Shown: positions 27,182 through 34,430, counted from the first letter of the stretch. The stretch is 48,728 bases of DNA from an uncultured Collinsella sp. (GCA_958438955.1 CAUBTS010000003.1:1-48728); one strand, 5' to 3'. Translations and numbers: made by a program. Notes: generated by a model from the letters alone, not told the origin.

Positions 27182-27946
27182 CTAGTGGCAGCCGCAGCCT
27201 TCGTGCCCGTCATGGTCGTGGTGACCGTGGCAGCCGCAGGACTCGCCATGCTCGTGGATGTGCTCGTGATCATGTCCTTGGCAGTCGCAGGTGGCCTCGC
27301 CGTTCTGTGCGAGCGTGCCGGCAATGAGGGCCTCAACGCAGGCATCGCAGCTGCCCTGGGCGCCCGCATAGACCGTGATGCCGGCTTGGGCAAGCGCGTT
27401 GATAGCGCCGCCGCCGATACCGCCGCAAATGAGCGTGTCAACGCCACCGTTGGCAAGCAGGCCCGCCAAGGCGCCGTGGCCGGTGCCACCGGTGCCTACG
27501 ACCTGCTCGTTGAGCACCTTGCCATCCTGGATGTCGTAGATCTTGAACTGCTCGCTGCGGCCAAAGTGCATAAAGATGTTGCCGTTGTCGTACGTCGTTG
27601 CCACCCTCATGGTGCCGACCTCCTTTGCTGGCCATGCGGCCGTCGTCGTGGCGATGGGGGAGTACGCGATATTGCCGCCCTCGATGACGAGCGCTCGTCC
27701 GTTGACCAGCGCATCGACCACCTTACGATGCGCGCGGCTGCAAATGGCCGCCACCGTTGCGCGGGCGATGCCCATCTGCTGGGCGACCGCCTCTTGGTTG
27801 AGACCTTCCAGGTCGCACAGGCGCAGCACCTCAAGCTCGTCGACGGTCATGTCGATGGCATCACCGCTGGCCAGGCCATCGGGGGTAAAGCCGCGGTATT
27901 CGGGGATGATCCCGACGCGGCGCAGTTTTTCGCGTCTTCCTGCCAT
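27182..27946 (-). CDS. DUF134 (HTH) - NifX/NifB-type cofactor-binding fusion with His/Cys-rich tail
   Basis: The 254-residue product has three parts. Residues 1-100 are a DUF134 domain, a sigma-region-4-like helix-turn-helix (AGRREKLRRVGIIPEY, then LCDLEGLNQEAVAQQMG, ending GNIAYSP). Residues 113-225 are a dinitrogenase iron-molybdenum cofactor-binding (NifX/NifB C-terminal) domain (MRVATTYDNGNIFMHFGRS, then ICGGIGGGAINALAQAG). The last 33 residues are a His/Cys/Asp/Glu-rich tail that should bind metal. Known relatives handle iron-sulfur or Fe-Mo clusters; nothing suggests nitrogenase here. I use the ATG at 27946, 5 nt after AAGGAG; a GTG two codons upstream is less well placed. An internal start is described separately. 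Function as a metal- or cluster-sensing regulator is inference. Confidence 0.85.
   Translation of the reverse strand: MAGRREKLRRVGIIPEYRGFTPDGLASGDAIDMTVDELEVLRLCDLEGLNQEAVAQQMGIARATVAAICSRAHRKVVDALVNGRALVIEGGNIAYSPIATTTAAWPAKEVGTMRVATTYDNGNIFMHFGRSEQFKIYDIQDGKVLNEQVVGTGGTGHGALAGLLANGGVDTLICGGIGGGAINALAQAGITVYAGAQGSCDACVEALIAGTLAQNGEATCDCQGHDHEHIHEHGESCGCHGHHDHDGHEGCGCH
27608..27626 (-). promoter_or_regulatory. Internal Shine-Dalgarno and ATG inside the DUF134-NifX gene
   Basis: On the minus strand AAAGGAGGT (27626-27618) lies 7 nt before an in-frame ATG (27610-27608), which is Met113 of the fusion and the first residue of the NifX-like domain. Starting here would give a separate 142-residue protein with the NifX domain and the metal-binding tail. 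The sequence complements the 3' end of 16S rRNA over 9 nt. Confidence 0.75.
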
Positions 27947-27960
27947 GCACACTCCTTATC

Positions 27961-27972
27961 TGACATATGTCA
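27961..27972. promoter_or_regulatory. Palindromic operator O1 (TGACATATGTCA)
   Basis: A perfect 12-bp palindrome just downstream of the predicted -10 of the DUF134-NifX gene and 14 bp before its ATG, a repressor-like position. A near copy lies 53 bp away. Confidence 0.7.
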
Positions 27973-27977
27973 ACAAT

Positions 27978-28005
27978 AGGATAGCGAACGCGCGGATTTG
28001 CACAA
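27978..28005 (-). promoter_or_regulatory. Promoter of the DUF134-NifX gene
   Basis: On the minus strand TTGTGC (28005-28000) and TATCCT (27983-27978) are 16 bp apart. The two palindromes flank this promoter on both sides. Confidence 0.5.
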
Positions 28006-28011
28006 GGAATT

Positions 28012-28028
28012 TCTGGCATATGTCAGAA
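28012..28028. promoter_or_regulatory. Palindromic operator O2 (TGGCATATGTCA)
   Basis: An 11-of-12 match to O1 (core 28014-28025), extended by TTC/GAA arms. It lies just upstream of the -35 of the minus-strand gene and about 50 bp before the TACAAT element (28073-28078) of thyA, so it could affect both genes. Confidence 0.65.
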
Positions 28029-28072
28029 AATGAGGGCTTATGTTTGGGCTGTGGGGCCGCGTGCGCCTGGGC

Positions 28073-28078
28073 TACAAT
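28073..28078 (+). promoter_or_regulatory. Possible -10 element of thyA-folA
   Basis: TACAAT preceded by GGGC lies 35 bp upstream of the thyA start. No clear -35 box is visible at the standard distance. Confidence 0.4.
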
Positions 28079-28112
28079 GAATCTCGCTTGTAGGCGACTG
28101 ACAGGAGGGTCA

Positions 28113-28961
28113 ATGAGCAAAGCTGATCAACAGTTTGTAACCATGTGCCGCGATATCTTGGACCATGGCACCACCACCGAGGGCCAAAAGGTCCGCCCGG
28201 TGTGGGAGGACGGCACCCCTGCCTATACCATTAAAAACTTTGGTGTCACGGCGCGCTATGATTTGCGCGAGGAGTTCCCCGCGCTCACGCTGCGTCGTAC
28301 GGCGCTTAAGTCTGCCATGGACGAGATCCTGTGGATCTATCAAAAGAAGTCCAATAACGTGCATGATCTCAACAGCCATATCTGGGATGAGTGGGCCGAT
28401 GAGACCGGTTCCATCGGTAAAGCCTACGGCTATCAGATTGGTCAGAAGAGCCATTACGCCGAGGGCGACTTCGACCAGATTGACCGTGTACTGTACGACC
28501 TTAATCACACGCCGTATAGTCGCCGCATTATGACCAATACGTACGTGTTTAGCGATCTGTCCGAGATGCACCTTTATCCATGCGCCTATAGCGTGACCTA
28601 TAACGTGACGCAGCGTCCTCAGGACGACAAGCCGACGCTCAACATGCTTCTCAACCAGCGCAGCCAGGACATTTTGGCCGCGAACAACTGGAACGTGTGC
28701 CAGTACGCCATTTTGCTGATGATGGTCGCGCAGTCGGTCGATATGATTCCCGGTGAGCTGCTGCACGTGATCGCCGACGCCCATATCTATGATCGTCATG
28801 TCGATATCGTCCGCGAGCTTATCGAGCGTCCGCAGTTTGCGGCACCCAAGGTAACGCTCAACCCCGATGTGCATGACTTCTATGCGTTTACGACCGATGA
28901 CCTGATCGTCGAGGGCTATGAGCACGGCCCTCAGGTCAAGAACATCCCCATTGCGGTGTAG
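28113..28961 (+). CDS. thyA: Thymidylate synthase ThyA
   Basis: ThyA methylates dUMP to dTMP using methylene-tetrahydrofolate. The 282-residue protein has the catalytic Cys in HLYPCAYSVTYNVT, the phosphate-binding QRSQDILAANNWNVCQYA and the late DAHIYDRHVD motif. The residue after the catalytic Cys is Ala where E. coli has His; clostridial-type enzymes also show this. The start at 28113 is supported by AGGAGGGT just upstream. The dihydrofolate produced by ThyA is recycled by FolA, encoded next, so the two genes form a functional pair. Confidence 0.95.
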   Translation: MSKADQQFVTMCRDILDHGTTTEGQKVRPVWEDGTPAYTIKNFGVTARYDLREEFPALTLRRTALKSAMDEILWIYQKKSNNVHDLNSHIWDEWADETGSIGKAYGYQIGQKSHYAEGDFDQIDRVLYDLNHTPYSRRIMTNTYVFSDLSEMHLYPCAYSVTYNVTQRPQDDKPTLNMLLNQRSQDILAANNWNVCQYAILLMMVAQSVDMIPGELLHVIADAHIYDRHVDIVRELIERPQFAAPKVTLNPDVHDFYAFTTDDLIVEGYEHGPQVKNIPIAV

Positions 28962-28970
28962 GTGACGCGC

Positions 28971-29489
28971 ATGACGTGTAAGCTTTCTGCCATCGTCGCC
29001 GTGTGTGACGACTGGGGTATTGGCTGCGAGGGCGATATGGTGGTGTCCAATCGCGCCGATATGCGCCATTTTGTGGCCTGCACCAAGGGCTGCCCGGTTA
29101 TCATGGGACGCAAGACGCTGCTGAGTTTTCCCGGCGGGCGTCCTCTCAAGAACCGCCGCAATATCGTGCTTACGCGCGATATAGGCTTTACCCGCGAGGG
29201 CGTCGACGTGGAGCATAGCGTTGACGAAGCGCTCGCTGCGGTTGCCGATGAGCCCGTTGCCTGGGTGATCGGTGGCGGCGATGTCTATCGGCAGTTTTTG
29301 CCGTACTGCGTGGAGGCCGAGGTCACTCATAACCACTGCGTCCATCCCGTGGACACGTACTTTCCCGACTTGGACGCCGATCCCGCGTGGGAGATTGCGC
29401 AGCGTAGCGGGGTCGCGACGATTGCCGCCGGTGAGGGTGACGAGGGCGTCGATTATGAGTTCGTGACGTATCATCGCGTTGAGGCGTAA
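28971..29489 (+). CDS. folA: Dihydrofolate reductase
   Basis: The 172-residue protein has the DHFR pattern: SAIVAVCDDWGIGCEGDMVV, an Asp in NRADMRHF in the place of the catalytic acidic residue, the NADPH-binding PVIMGRKTLLSFPGGRPLKNRRNIVLTRD, and VIGGGDVYRQFL. The usual LPW before the active-site Asp is replaced by MVVSN, so the conserved Trp is missing. It reduces dihydrofolate to tetrahydrofolate. I use the ATG at 28971 with GGTG upstream; a GTG at 28962 touching the thyA stop is an alternative. Confidence 0.9.
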   Translation: MTCKLSAIVAVCDDWGIGCEGDMVVSNRADMRHFVACTKGCPVIMGRKTLLSFPGGRPLKNRRNIVLTRDIGFTREGVDVEHSVDEALAAVADEPVAWVIGGGDVYRQFLPYCVEAEVTHNHCVHPVDTYFPDLDADPAWEIAQRSGVATIAAGEGDEGVDYEFVTYHRVEA

Positions 29490-29533
29490 ATCGTCTGGCG
29501 TGAACGGTATCATCGGGTTGATTGAATGCATGG

Positions 29534-29556
29534 GGCGGCGCTTAGCGTCGCCTCGT
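29534..29556 (+). terminator. Probable weak terminator after folA
   Basis: GGCGGCG (29534-29540) pairs with CGTCGCC (29546-29552; one G-T wobble) around a 5-nt loop, followed by TCGTTT. The T-run is interrupted. Confidence 0.5.
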
Positions 29557-29598
29557 TTGGTATAGATGTGCTGTAAAGAAGGGTGCGGGCTGGCTGCT

Positions 29599-30513
29599 AT
29601 GACTGATGCCGTTGAGGTTCTGCGAATTGATTCGCTCGAGGACGAGCGGCTCGATGCTTACGTGCGACTGACCGAGCGTGAGCTTCGCTGCGTGCTGGAG
29701 CCGCAGAAGGGCATTTTTATTGCGGAGAGCGCCAAGGTCATCGAGCGTGCCGTGCGCGCCGGATATGAGCCGGTGAGCTTTCTTTTGGGCGAGCGCTGGC
29801 TCGACCAGATGATGCCGCTGTTTGACCAGCTTGTCGTGCGCGAGGGAGCGGGTCCGGTTCCCGTGTTCGTGGCCTCCATGGAGCTCATGGAGCAGTTGAC
29901 GGGCTTTAACGTGACGCGCGGCGCGCTGGCGGCGTTCCGTCGCCCGCGTCAGATTCCGGTTGATGAGTTCTTGGGCGGCGTCGTCGAGGCGGCGGGGGAT
30001 CGTCCGGTGCGCGTGTGCGTGCTTGAGGGTATTGTCGATCACACCAATGTTGGCGCGATTTTCCGCTCGGCTGCCGCATTGAACGTTGACGGTATTTTGG
30101 TCAGCCCGACGTGCTGCGACCCGCTGTACCGTCGCTCGGCCCGCGTGAGCATGGGCACCGTGTTTCAGGTGCCGTGGACGCGCATTGGCAGCGAGGCTCG
30201 TGTGTGGCCGCATGATGGCCTGGCGGTACTGCACGATGCCGGTTTTTCGTGTGCCGCTATGGCGTTGACGGACGATTCCGTATCGCTGGACGATCCCGTG
30301 CTGCAGGAGATTGACCGCTTGGCAATCTTTATGGGTACCGAGGGTGCCGGCTTGGGCGCCAAGACCATTGCCGGCTGTGACCACGCGGTGCGCATTCCGA
30401 TGGCGCACGGGGTCGATTCGCTTAACGTGGCCGCGGCGAGCGCCGTCGCCTTTTGGCAGCTGTGCCCGCACGTGAGCAATGAGTATCACTACCAGCCGGG
30501 TTTGTATCACTAG
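29599..30513 (+). CDS. SpoU/TrmH-type RNA 2'-O-ribose methyltransferase
   Basis: The 304-residue protein has an N-terminal substrate-binding part (residues 1-110, FIAESAKVIERAV) and a SPOUT methyltransferase domain with the motifs EGIVDHTNVGAIFRSAAAL, IFMGTEGAGLG and RIPMAHGVDSLNVAAASAVA. It should methylate a ribose in rRNA or tRNA with SAM; the target cannot be told from sequence. I choose the ATG at 29599 because the N-terminus then fits the family; an in-frame ATG at 29566 would add 11 unlikely residues. It lies alone between folA and the MATE gene. Confidence 0.88.
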   Translation: MTDAVEVLRIDSLEDERLDAYVRLTERELRCVLEPQKGIFIAESAKVIERAVRAGYEPVSFLLGERWLDQMMPLFDQLVVREGAGPVPVFVASMELMEQLTGFNVTRGALAAFRRPRQIPVDEFLGGVVEAAGDRPVRVCVLEGIVDHTNVGAIFRSAAALNVDGILVSPTCCDPLYRRSARVSMGTVFQVPWTRIGSEARVWPHDGLAVLHDAGFSCAAMALTDDSVSLDDPVLQEIDRLAIFMGTEGAGLGAKTIAGCDHAVRIPMAHGVDSLNVAAASAVAFWQLCPHVSNEYHYQPGLYH

Positions 30514-30637
30514 GCAGTTTTCCGCACCGCGCTCTAATTCGGGGTGTTTCGGTCGCCGCCAGTCGGTGCTAAGCTAGTATTGGCTTTGGTCTTAAATTGC
30601 CGTTATGTTGTTTGACGTATGCTGGCGGGGAGGGCGT

Positions 30638-31987
30638 GTGGCTAAGAAATCTACGGCTATCGATGTAACGCAGGGTGTCATTTGGCAACAGCTGCTGTCG
30701 CTGTGCGTTCCCATCTTTTTTAGTTCGTTTTTTCAGCAGGCCTACACGCTTATCGGTACGTATATCGTTGGCCAGTTTGGCGGCAAGCTCGCGCTGGGTG
30801 GCATTCAAGCCACGATGGTGCTCACCGAGCTCTGCATTGGCTTTTGCGTTGGCGTCGGCGCCGGCTGCGCGGTCATTACCGGTCAGTATTTTGGCCAGCA
30901 CGATGATGAGCGACTGAGTCGTTCGGTCCATACAGCCATGACGCTCGCGCTGGTGGGCGGTATCGCTTTCTCGATTCTTGGCATAGTGTTCGTTGAGCCC
31001 ATGCTGGTGCTTATGAACACGCCGCATGAACTATTGGCCGAGGGTGTGGCCTATGCTCGCTGTTATTTTGCCGCGATGGTTGCGGCGCTGCTGCTGAATA
31101 TGGGAACCGCACTGCTGCGTGCCGTGGGCGACACGCGCGGGCCCGCCGTGATCATTGCCTCTGGCTGCCTTGTTAACGTGGTGCTGGATATCATCTTTGT
31201 CGCTGTGTTGCATATGGAGGCGCTGGGCTGCGGCATCGCAGTGGCGCTGACCATTTGCTCCAATGCAACGATGATCGTGTTGCGCATGATGCGCGCTCCG
31301 GGTGCATGGCGTCTTTCGCTGTCTAAGCTCGGTATCGATCGCGGTATTTGCAAGAGTATGATCTCGTGTGGTCTGCCACTCGGTTTTCAATCGGCTGCCT
31401 ATTCGATCTCGAACGTGCTGATCCAGGTGTCGGTTAATTCGTTTGGCGCCGATGTCACGACTGCTTGGGGTCTATCTGGGCGCCTGGATGGCATTATCTG
31501 GATGGTGACCGAGGCGCTCGGCGTATCGATCACTACGTTCTCGGCGCAGAACTTTGGCGCGCGCAACTACGAGCGCATGCGCAAGGGCTACCATACGTCG
31601 CTCGTGCTGTCGTTTATGCTCATTGGTGGCCTGTCTGCCGTGCTGCTGGTGTTCTCGGGTCCGTTGTCGCGTCTGTTTGTCGACGATGCTTCGATTTCGG
31701 CGTACACCACGACGATTCTTCATTTCATCGCGCCGTTTTACGCGATCTTCTCGATTATCGAAAACGCGTCGGGCTCCATTCGCGGCGCCGGCGTGAGCTT
31801 GCAGCCTATGATGCTCACCATCTTTGGCACCGTTGTCTTGAGGGTGATCTGGGTGTTTGCAATCATGCCCTTCGATCCGTCGCTTGAGCATCTACTGCTG
31901 GTCTACCCCGTAACCTGGCTCATCACCGCAACCATGTTCACCATCTACCACCACAGCGGCAACTGGCTAGGCCGCGCCACCGCCTAG
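30638..31987 (+). CDS. MATE family efflux transporter
   Basis: This 449-residue integral membrane protein has about 12 hydrophobic segments and the MATE features: an early QQAYTLIGTYIVGQFGG stretch, and an internal repeat in which the second half begins near GLPLGFQSAAYSISN. MATE proteins export drugs or metabolites using a Na+ or H+ gradient. The substrate is unknown. The start is a GTG at 30638 after GGGGAGGG. A TAGTAT element (30574-30579) lies upstream. No clear terminator follows except the inverted repeat at 32011. Confidence 0.88.
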   Translation: MAKKSTAIDVTQGVIWQQLLSLCVPIFFSSFFQQAYTLIGTYIVGQFGGKLALGGIQATMVLTELCIGFCVGVGAGCAVITGQYFGQHDDERLSRSVHTAMTLALVGGIAFSILGIVFVEPMLVLMNTPHELLAEGVAYARCYFAAMVAALLLNMGTALLRAVGDTRGPAVIIASGCLVNVVLDIIFVAVLHMEALGCGIAVALTICSNATMIVLRMMRAPGAWRLSLSKLGIDRGICKSMISCGLPLGFQSAAYSISNVLIQVSVNSFGADVTTAWGLSGRLDGIIWMVTEALGVSITTFSAQNFGARNYERMRKGYHTSLVLSFMLIGGLSAVLLVFSGPLSRLFVDDASISAYTTTILHFIAPFYAIFSIIENASGSIRGAGVSLQPMMLTIFGTVVLRVIWVFAIMPFDPSLEHLLLVYPVTWLITATMFTIYHHSGNWLGRATA

Positions 31988-32010
31988 CTCATCCGTCGGA
32001 TACCCCTGAT

Positions 32011-32079
32011 AAGTTGCGGTGAAATAGTTCCTGAAAAGTCCTTGCGGACCGTCAAACAAGTACTATTCCACCGCAACTT
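32011..32079. repeat. Imperfect long inverted repeat with shared loop sequence
   Basis: An 18-nt arm (32011-32028, AAGTTGCGGTGAAATAGT) pairs with 32062-32079 with one mismatch. The 33-nt centre contains a small GTCC/GGAC hairpin and the sequence GTCAAACAAG (32051-32060), which also occurs in the palindromic element at 39311-39355. It follows the MATE gene and may double as its transcription end. Confidence 0.75.
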
Positions 32080-32116
32080 CCTTATGAGCTTTAGGTGTTG
32101 GCGGAAAACGAATCAA

Positions 32117-32364
32117 TTAGTATTCGATGCCTTGGCGGGCTAGGAGACCTTCATCGAAGTAGTGTTTGACGGGGCGCATTTCGGTTACTAGGTCGGCAAG
32201 GTCGGCGAGGGGTAGCAAGCCGCGGCCGGGGAGCACGAGCTCCGTGGTGGCGGGCTTTATCGCAATCAGTTCCTCGACATCCTCTCGCGCCCCAAAGCAG
32301 CCGTCGTCTTGCCCTTGCCGTCGCCTGTATAGATTTGAACCTTGCCGACTTACAGTGATGCCAT
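32117..32364 (-). pseudogene. Remnant of a cob(I)alamin adenosyltransferase gene (cobO/btuR)
   Basis: Read on the minus strand, an ATG at 32364 after AAAGGA gives MASL, a TAA stop, then GKVQIYTGDGKGKTTAALG, the P-loop start of CobO-type ATP:corrinoid adenosyltransferases. After a frame change and loss of about 100 codons, the downstream part encodes TTELVLPGRG and DLVTEMRPVKHYFDEGLL, ending ARQGIEY, the typical CobO C-terminus. An early stop, a frameshift and an internal deletion make it non-functional. The active enzyme converts cobinamide/cobalamin to the adenosyl form. Between the MATE gene and ftsH (454 bp) the other content is the inverted repeat at 32011 and the ftsH promoter region. 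Confidence 0.85.
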
Positions 32365-32389
32365 CTCTGTCCTTTCGTGCCCGGCGTCG

Positions 32390-32414
32390 GTTTATCGTCG
32401 CTCGGGTTGGGTAT
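32390..32414 (+). promoter_or_regulatory. Candidate SigB-type promoter of ftsH
   Basis: GTTTAT (32390-32395), a 13-bp spacer and GGGTAT (32409-32414) match the Bacillus-type SigB consensus (GTTTAA, 12-14 bp, GGGTAT). The ftsH start lies about 30-50 bp further on. TATTCT (32412-32417) could instead be a sigma-70 -10 box, but no good -35 goes with it. Confidence 0.5.
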
Positions 32415-32441
32415 TCTAGAAACCATTATCAACCCCAGTAG

Positions 32442-34349
32442 ATGGAGTTCAAGCAGATGGAGATGGATGACAACAAGCGTAGACGGAATATGATCCTCTA
32501 CGTGCTCATCGCCTTCGTCGTCTACCTCGTGCTCTCGACCGTTCTGTTCCCCAACATCGGTCACACGCAGCAGATTACGAAGACCGATTACTCGACGTTT
32601 GTCAAGGCGCTCGATAAGAAGAGTGTCGACAAGGTCGAGTACAACACGGACGATTACTCGATTTATTACACCAAGAAGGGCGAGGACGAGAACATCGCCT
32701 ATAAGACGACCGGTGTGCCGAACGATGCGGGCTTTACCGATCGCGTGCTTGAGTCTGGCGCTTCGCTGGAGTCGGTCGTTCCCGATAAAAACTCGGGTTT
32801 GATGACCTACTACCTGCTCACACTCATTCTTCCCATGGCGATTTTCTTCCTCATCGGTTGGTGGCTCAACCGCCGCATGAAGAAGGCTATGGGCGATGAC
32901 GGCCCGTCGATGAACTTTGGCGGCGGCGGTTTTGGCGGCGGCGGACTGGGTAAGTCCGGCGCGCGCGTGATCGCCTCCAAGGACGTGGGCGTGACCTTTA
33001 AGGACGTCGCCGGCCAGGAAGAGGCCAAGGAGTCTCTCAAGGAGGTCGTCGACTTTCTGGAGAAGCCGCAGCGCTACGAGGAGATCGGCGCCAAGCTGCC
33101 GCGCGGTGCTCTCCTTGTTGGCCCTCCGGGTACCGGTAAGACCCTGCTTGCCAAGGCTGTTGCCGGCGAGGCCGGTGTTCCGTTCTTTAGCATTTCGGGC
33201 TCTGAGTTCGTTGAGATGTTTGTTGGTCGCGGCGCTGCAAAGGTTCGTGACCTGTTTAAGCAGGCCAAGGAAAAGGCCCCGTGTATCGTCTTTATCGATG
33301 AGATCGATACCATCGGTAAGAAGCGCGATGGCGGCGGCTTTAGCGGCAACGACGAGCGCGAGCAGACGCTCAATCAGCTGCTGACCGAGATGGATGGTTT
33401 CGATAACCACAAGGGTATCGTTGTCCTTGCCGCAACCAACCGCCCCGACAGTCTCGATCCCGCTCTACTGCGCCCCGGTCGTTTTGACCGCCGCATCCCC
33501 GTCGAGCTGCCCGATCTGACCGGCCGCAAGAACATCCTCGAGCTGCATGCCAAGAGCGTGAAGACCGAGCCGCCGATCGACCTGACCGCGATTGCCCGCG
33601 CCACGCCTGGTGCCTCGGGCGCCGACCTGGCCAATATCATCAACGAGGGCGCCCTGCGCGCCGTCCGCGAGGGTCGCAAGCGTGCAACCCAGGACGACTT
33701 CGAGGAGTCGGTGGAGGTCGTCATTGCCGGCCAACAGCGTAAGTCCACGGTGCTTTCCGACCACGAGAAGCAGGTCGTTTCCTACCATGAGATCGGCCAT
33801 GCCATTGTTGCCGCTCGCCAGAAGGGCTCTGCGCCGGTCACGAAGATCACCATCGTGCCACGCACGAGCGGTGCTCTGGGCTACACCATGCAGGTCGAGG
33901 AGGATGAGCGCTTCCTGACCACACGCCAGGAGGTCCTGGACAAGCTCGCCGTCTACTGCGGTGGCCGTGCGGCCGAGGAGCTCATCTTTGGTGAGATGAC
34001 GACTGGCGCCGCCAACGATATCGAGCAGGCCACCAAGCTCGCCCGCAACATGGTGACGCGCTTTGGTATGTCCGACGAGTTTGGCATGATGGCGCTCGGT
34101 ACCGTCCAGAATGCGTACCTCAACCAGGATACGTCGCTCACCTGCGCCCCCGGTACGGCCGAGCGTGTGGACGCAATTGTCGCCAAGTTGATTGAGGATG
34201 CGCACGACCGCGCCCTGCAGATCCTCAAGGAAAACAAGTTCAAGCTCCACGAGCTGGCTCGTTATCTGTACAAGAAGGAGACGATCACGGGCGAGGAGTT
34301 CATGAATCTCCTCACGCGCGAGAACCCGCTGATGCCCAAGCAGCAGTAA
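32442..34349 (+). CDS. ftsH: ATP-dependent zinc metalloprotease FtsH
   Basis: FtsH is a membrane-bound hexameric AAA+ protease that removes damaged membrane proteins and some regulators. The product (635 residues from 32442) has a first membrane segment (about 18-36), an extracytoplasmic domain, a second membrane segment (about 124-144), a Gly-rich linker, the AAA domain with Walker A GPPGTGKT (about 227-234), Walker B IVFIDEIDTIG and the SRH (RPDSLDPALLRPGRFDRR), and the zinc site HEIGH (about 448-452). Three in-frame ATGs (32442, 32457, 32463) are possible. GGAG at 32445-32448 favours the second, so residue numbers may shift by 5-7. Confidence 0.95.
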   Translation: MEFKQMEMDDNKRRRNMILYVLIAFVVYLVLSTVLFPNIGHTQQITKTDYSTFVKALDKKSVDKVEYNTDDYSIYYTKKGEDENIAYKTTGVPNDAGFTDRVLESGASLESVVPDKNSGLMTYYLLTLILPMAIFFLIGWWLNRRMKKAMGDDGPSMNFGGGGFGGGGLGKSGARVIASKDVGVTFKDVAGQEEAKESLKEVVDFLEKPQRYEEIGAKLPRGALLVGPPGTGKTLLAKAVAGEAGVPFFSISGSEFVEMFVGRGAAKVRDLFKQAKEKAPCIVFIDEIDTIGKKRDGGGFSGNDEREQTLNQLLTEMDGFDNHKGIVVLAATNRPDSLDPALLRPGRFDRRIPVELPDLTGRKNILELHAKSVKTEPPIDLTAIARATPGASGADLANIINEGALRAVREGRKRATQDDFEESVEVVIAGQQRKSTVLSDHEKQVVSYHEIGHAIVAARQKGSAPVTKITIVPRTSGALGYTMQVEEDERFLTTRQEVLDKLAVYCGGRAAEELIFGEMTTGAANDIEQATKLARNMVTRFGMSDEFGMMALGTVQNAYLNQDTSLTCAPGTAERVDAIVAKLIEDAHDRALQILKENKFKLHELARYLYKKETITGEEFMNLLTRENPLMPKQQ

Positions 34350-34375
34350 CGCCGCGGCCGAGCCAGTAAACGCCG

Positions 34376-34413
34376 ACGCCTCATTTGAGCAGCTTTCTCA
34401 AATGGGGCGTTTT
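34376..34413 (+). terminator. Terminator after ftsH
   Basis: A 14-bp stem (34376-34389 with 34397-34410, one T-G wobble) and a 7-nt loop are followed by TTTT. It stands right before the ribosome-binding site of the next gene, so it may reduce read-through into that gene without isolating it fully. Confidence 0.85.
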
Positions 34414-34430
34414 GCTTGAGAGGGATGGAA

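Noticed and set aside
27543..28112. Upstream extension of the thyA reading frame
   Set aside because: It runs antisense through the DUF134-NifX gene and its operators; the ATG at 28113 has a strong ribosome-binding site and gives a full-length ThyA.
28600..28640. Thymidylate synthase Cys followed by Ala-Tyr and not His
   Set aside because: The PCAY form is known in clostridial-type ThyA; the other catalytic motifs are intact.
32166..32441. Plus-strand open frame before ftsH
   Set aside because: It lies opposite the cobO remnant and through the ftsH promoter region, has no ribosome-binding site and no recognisable protein features.
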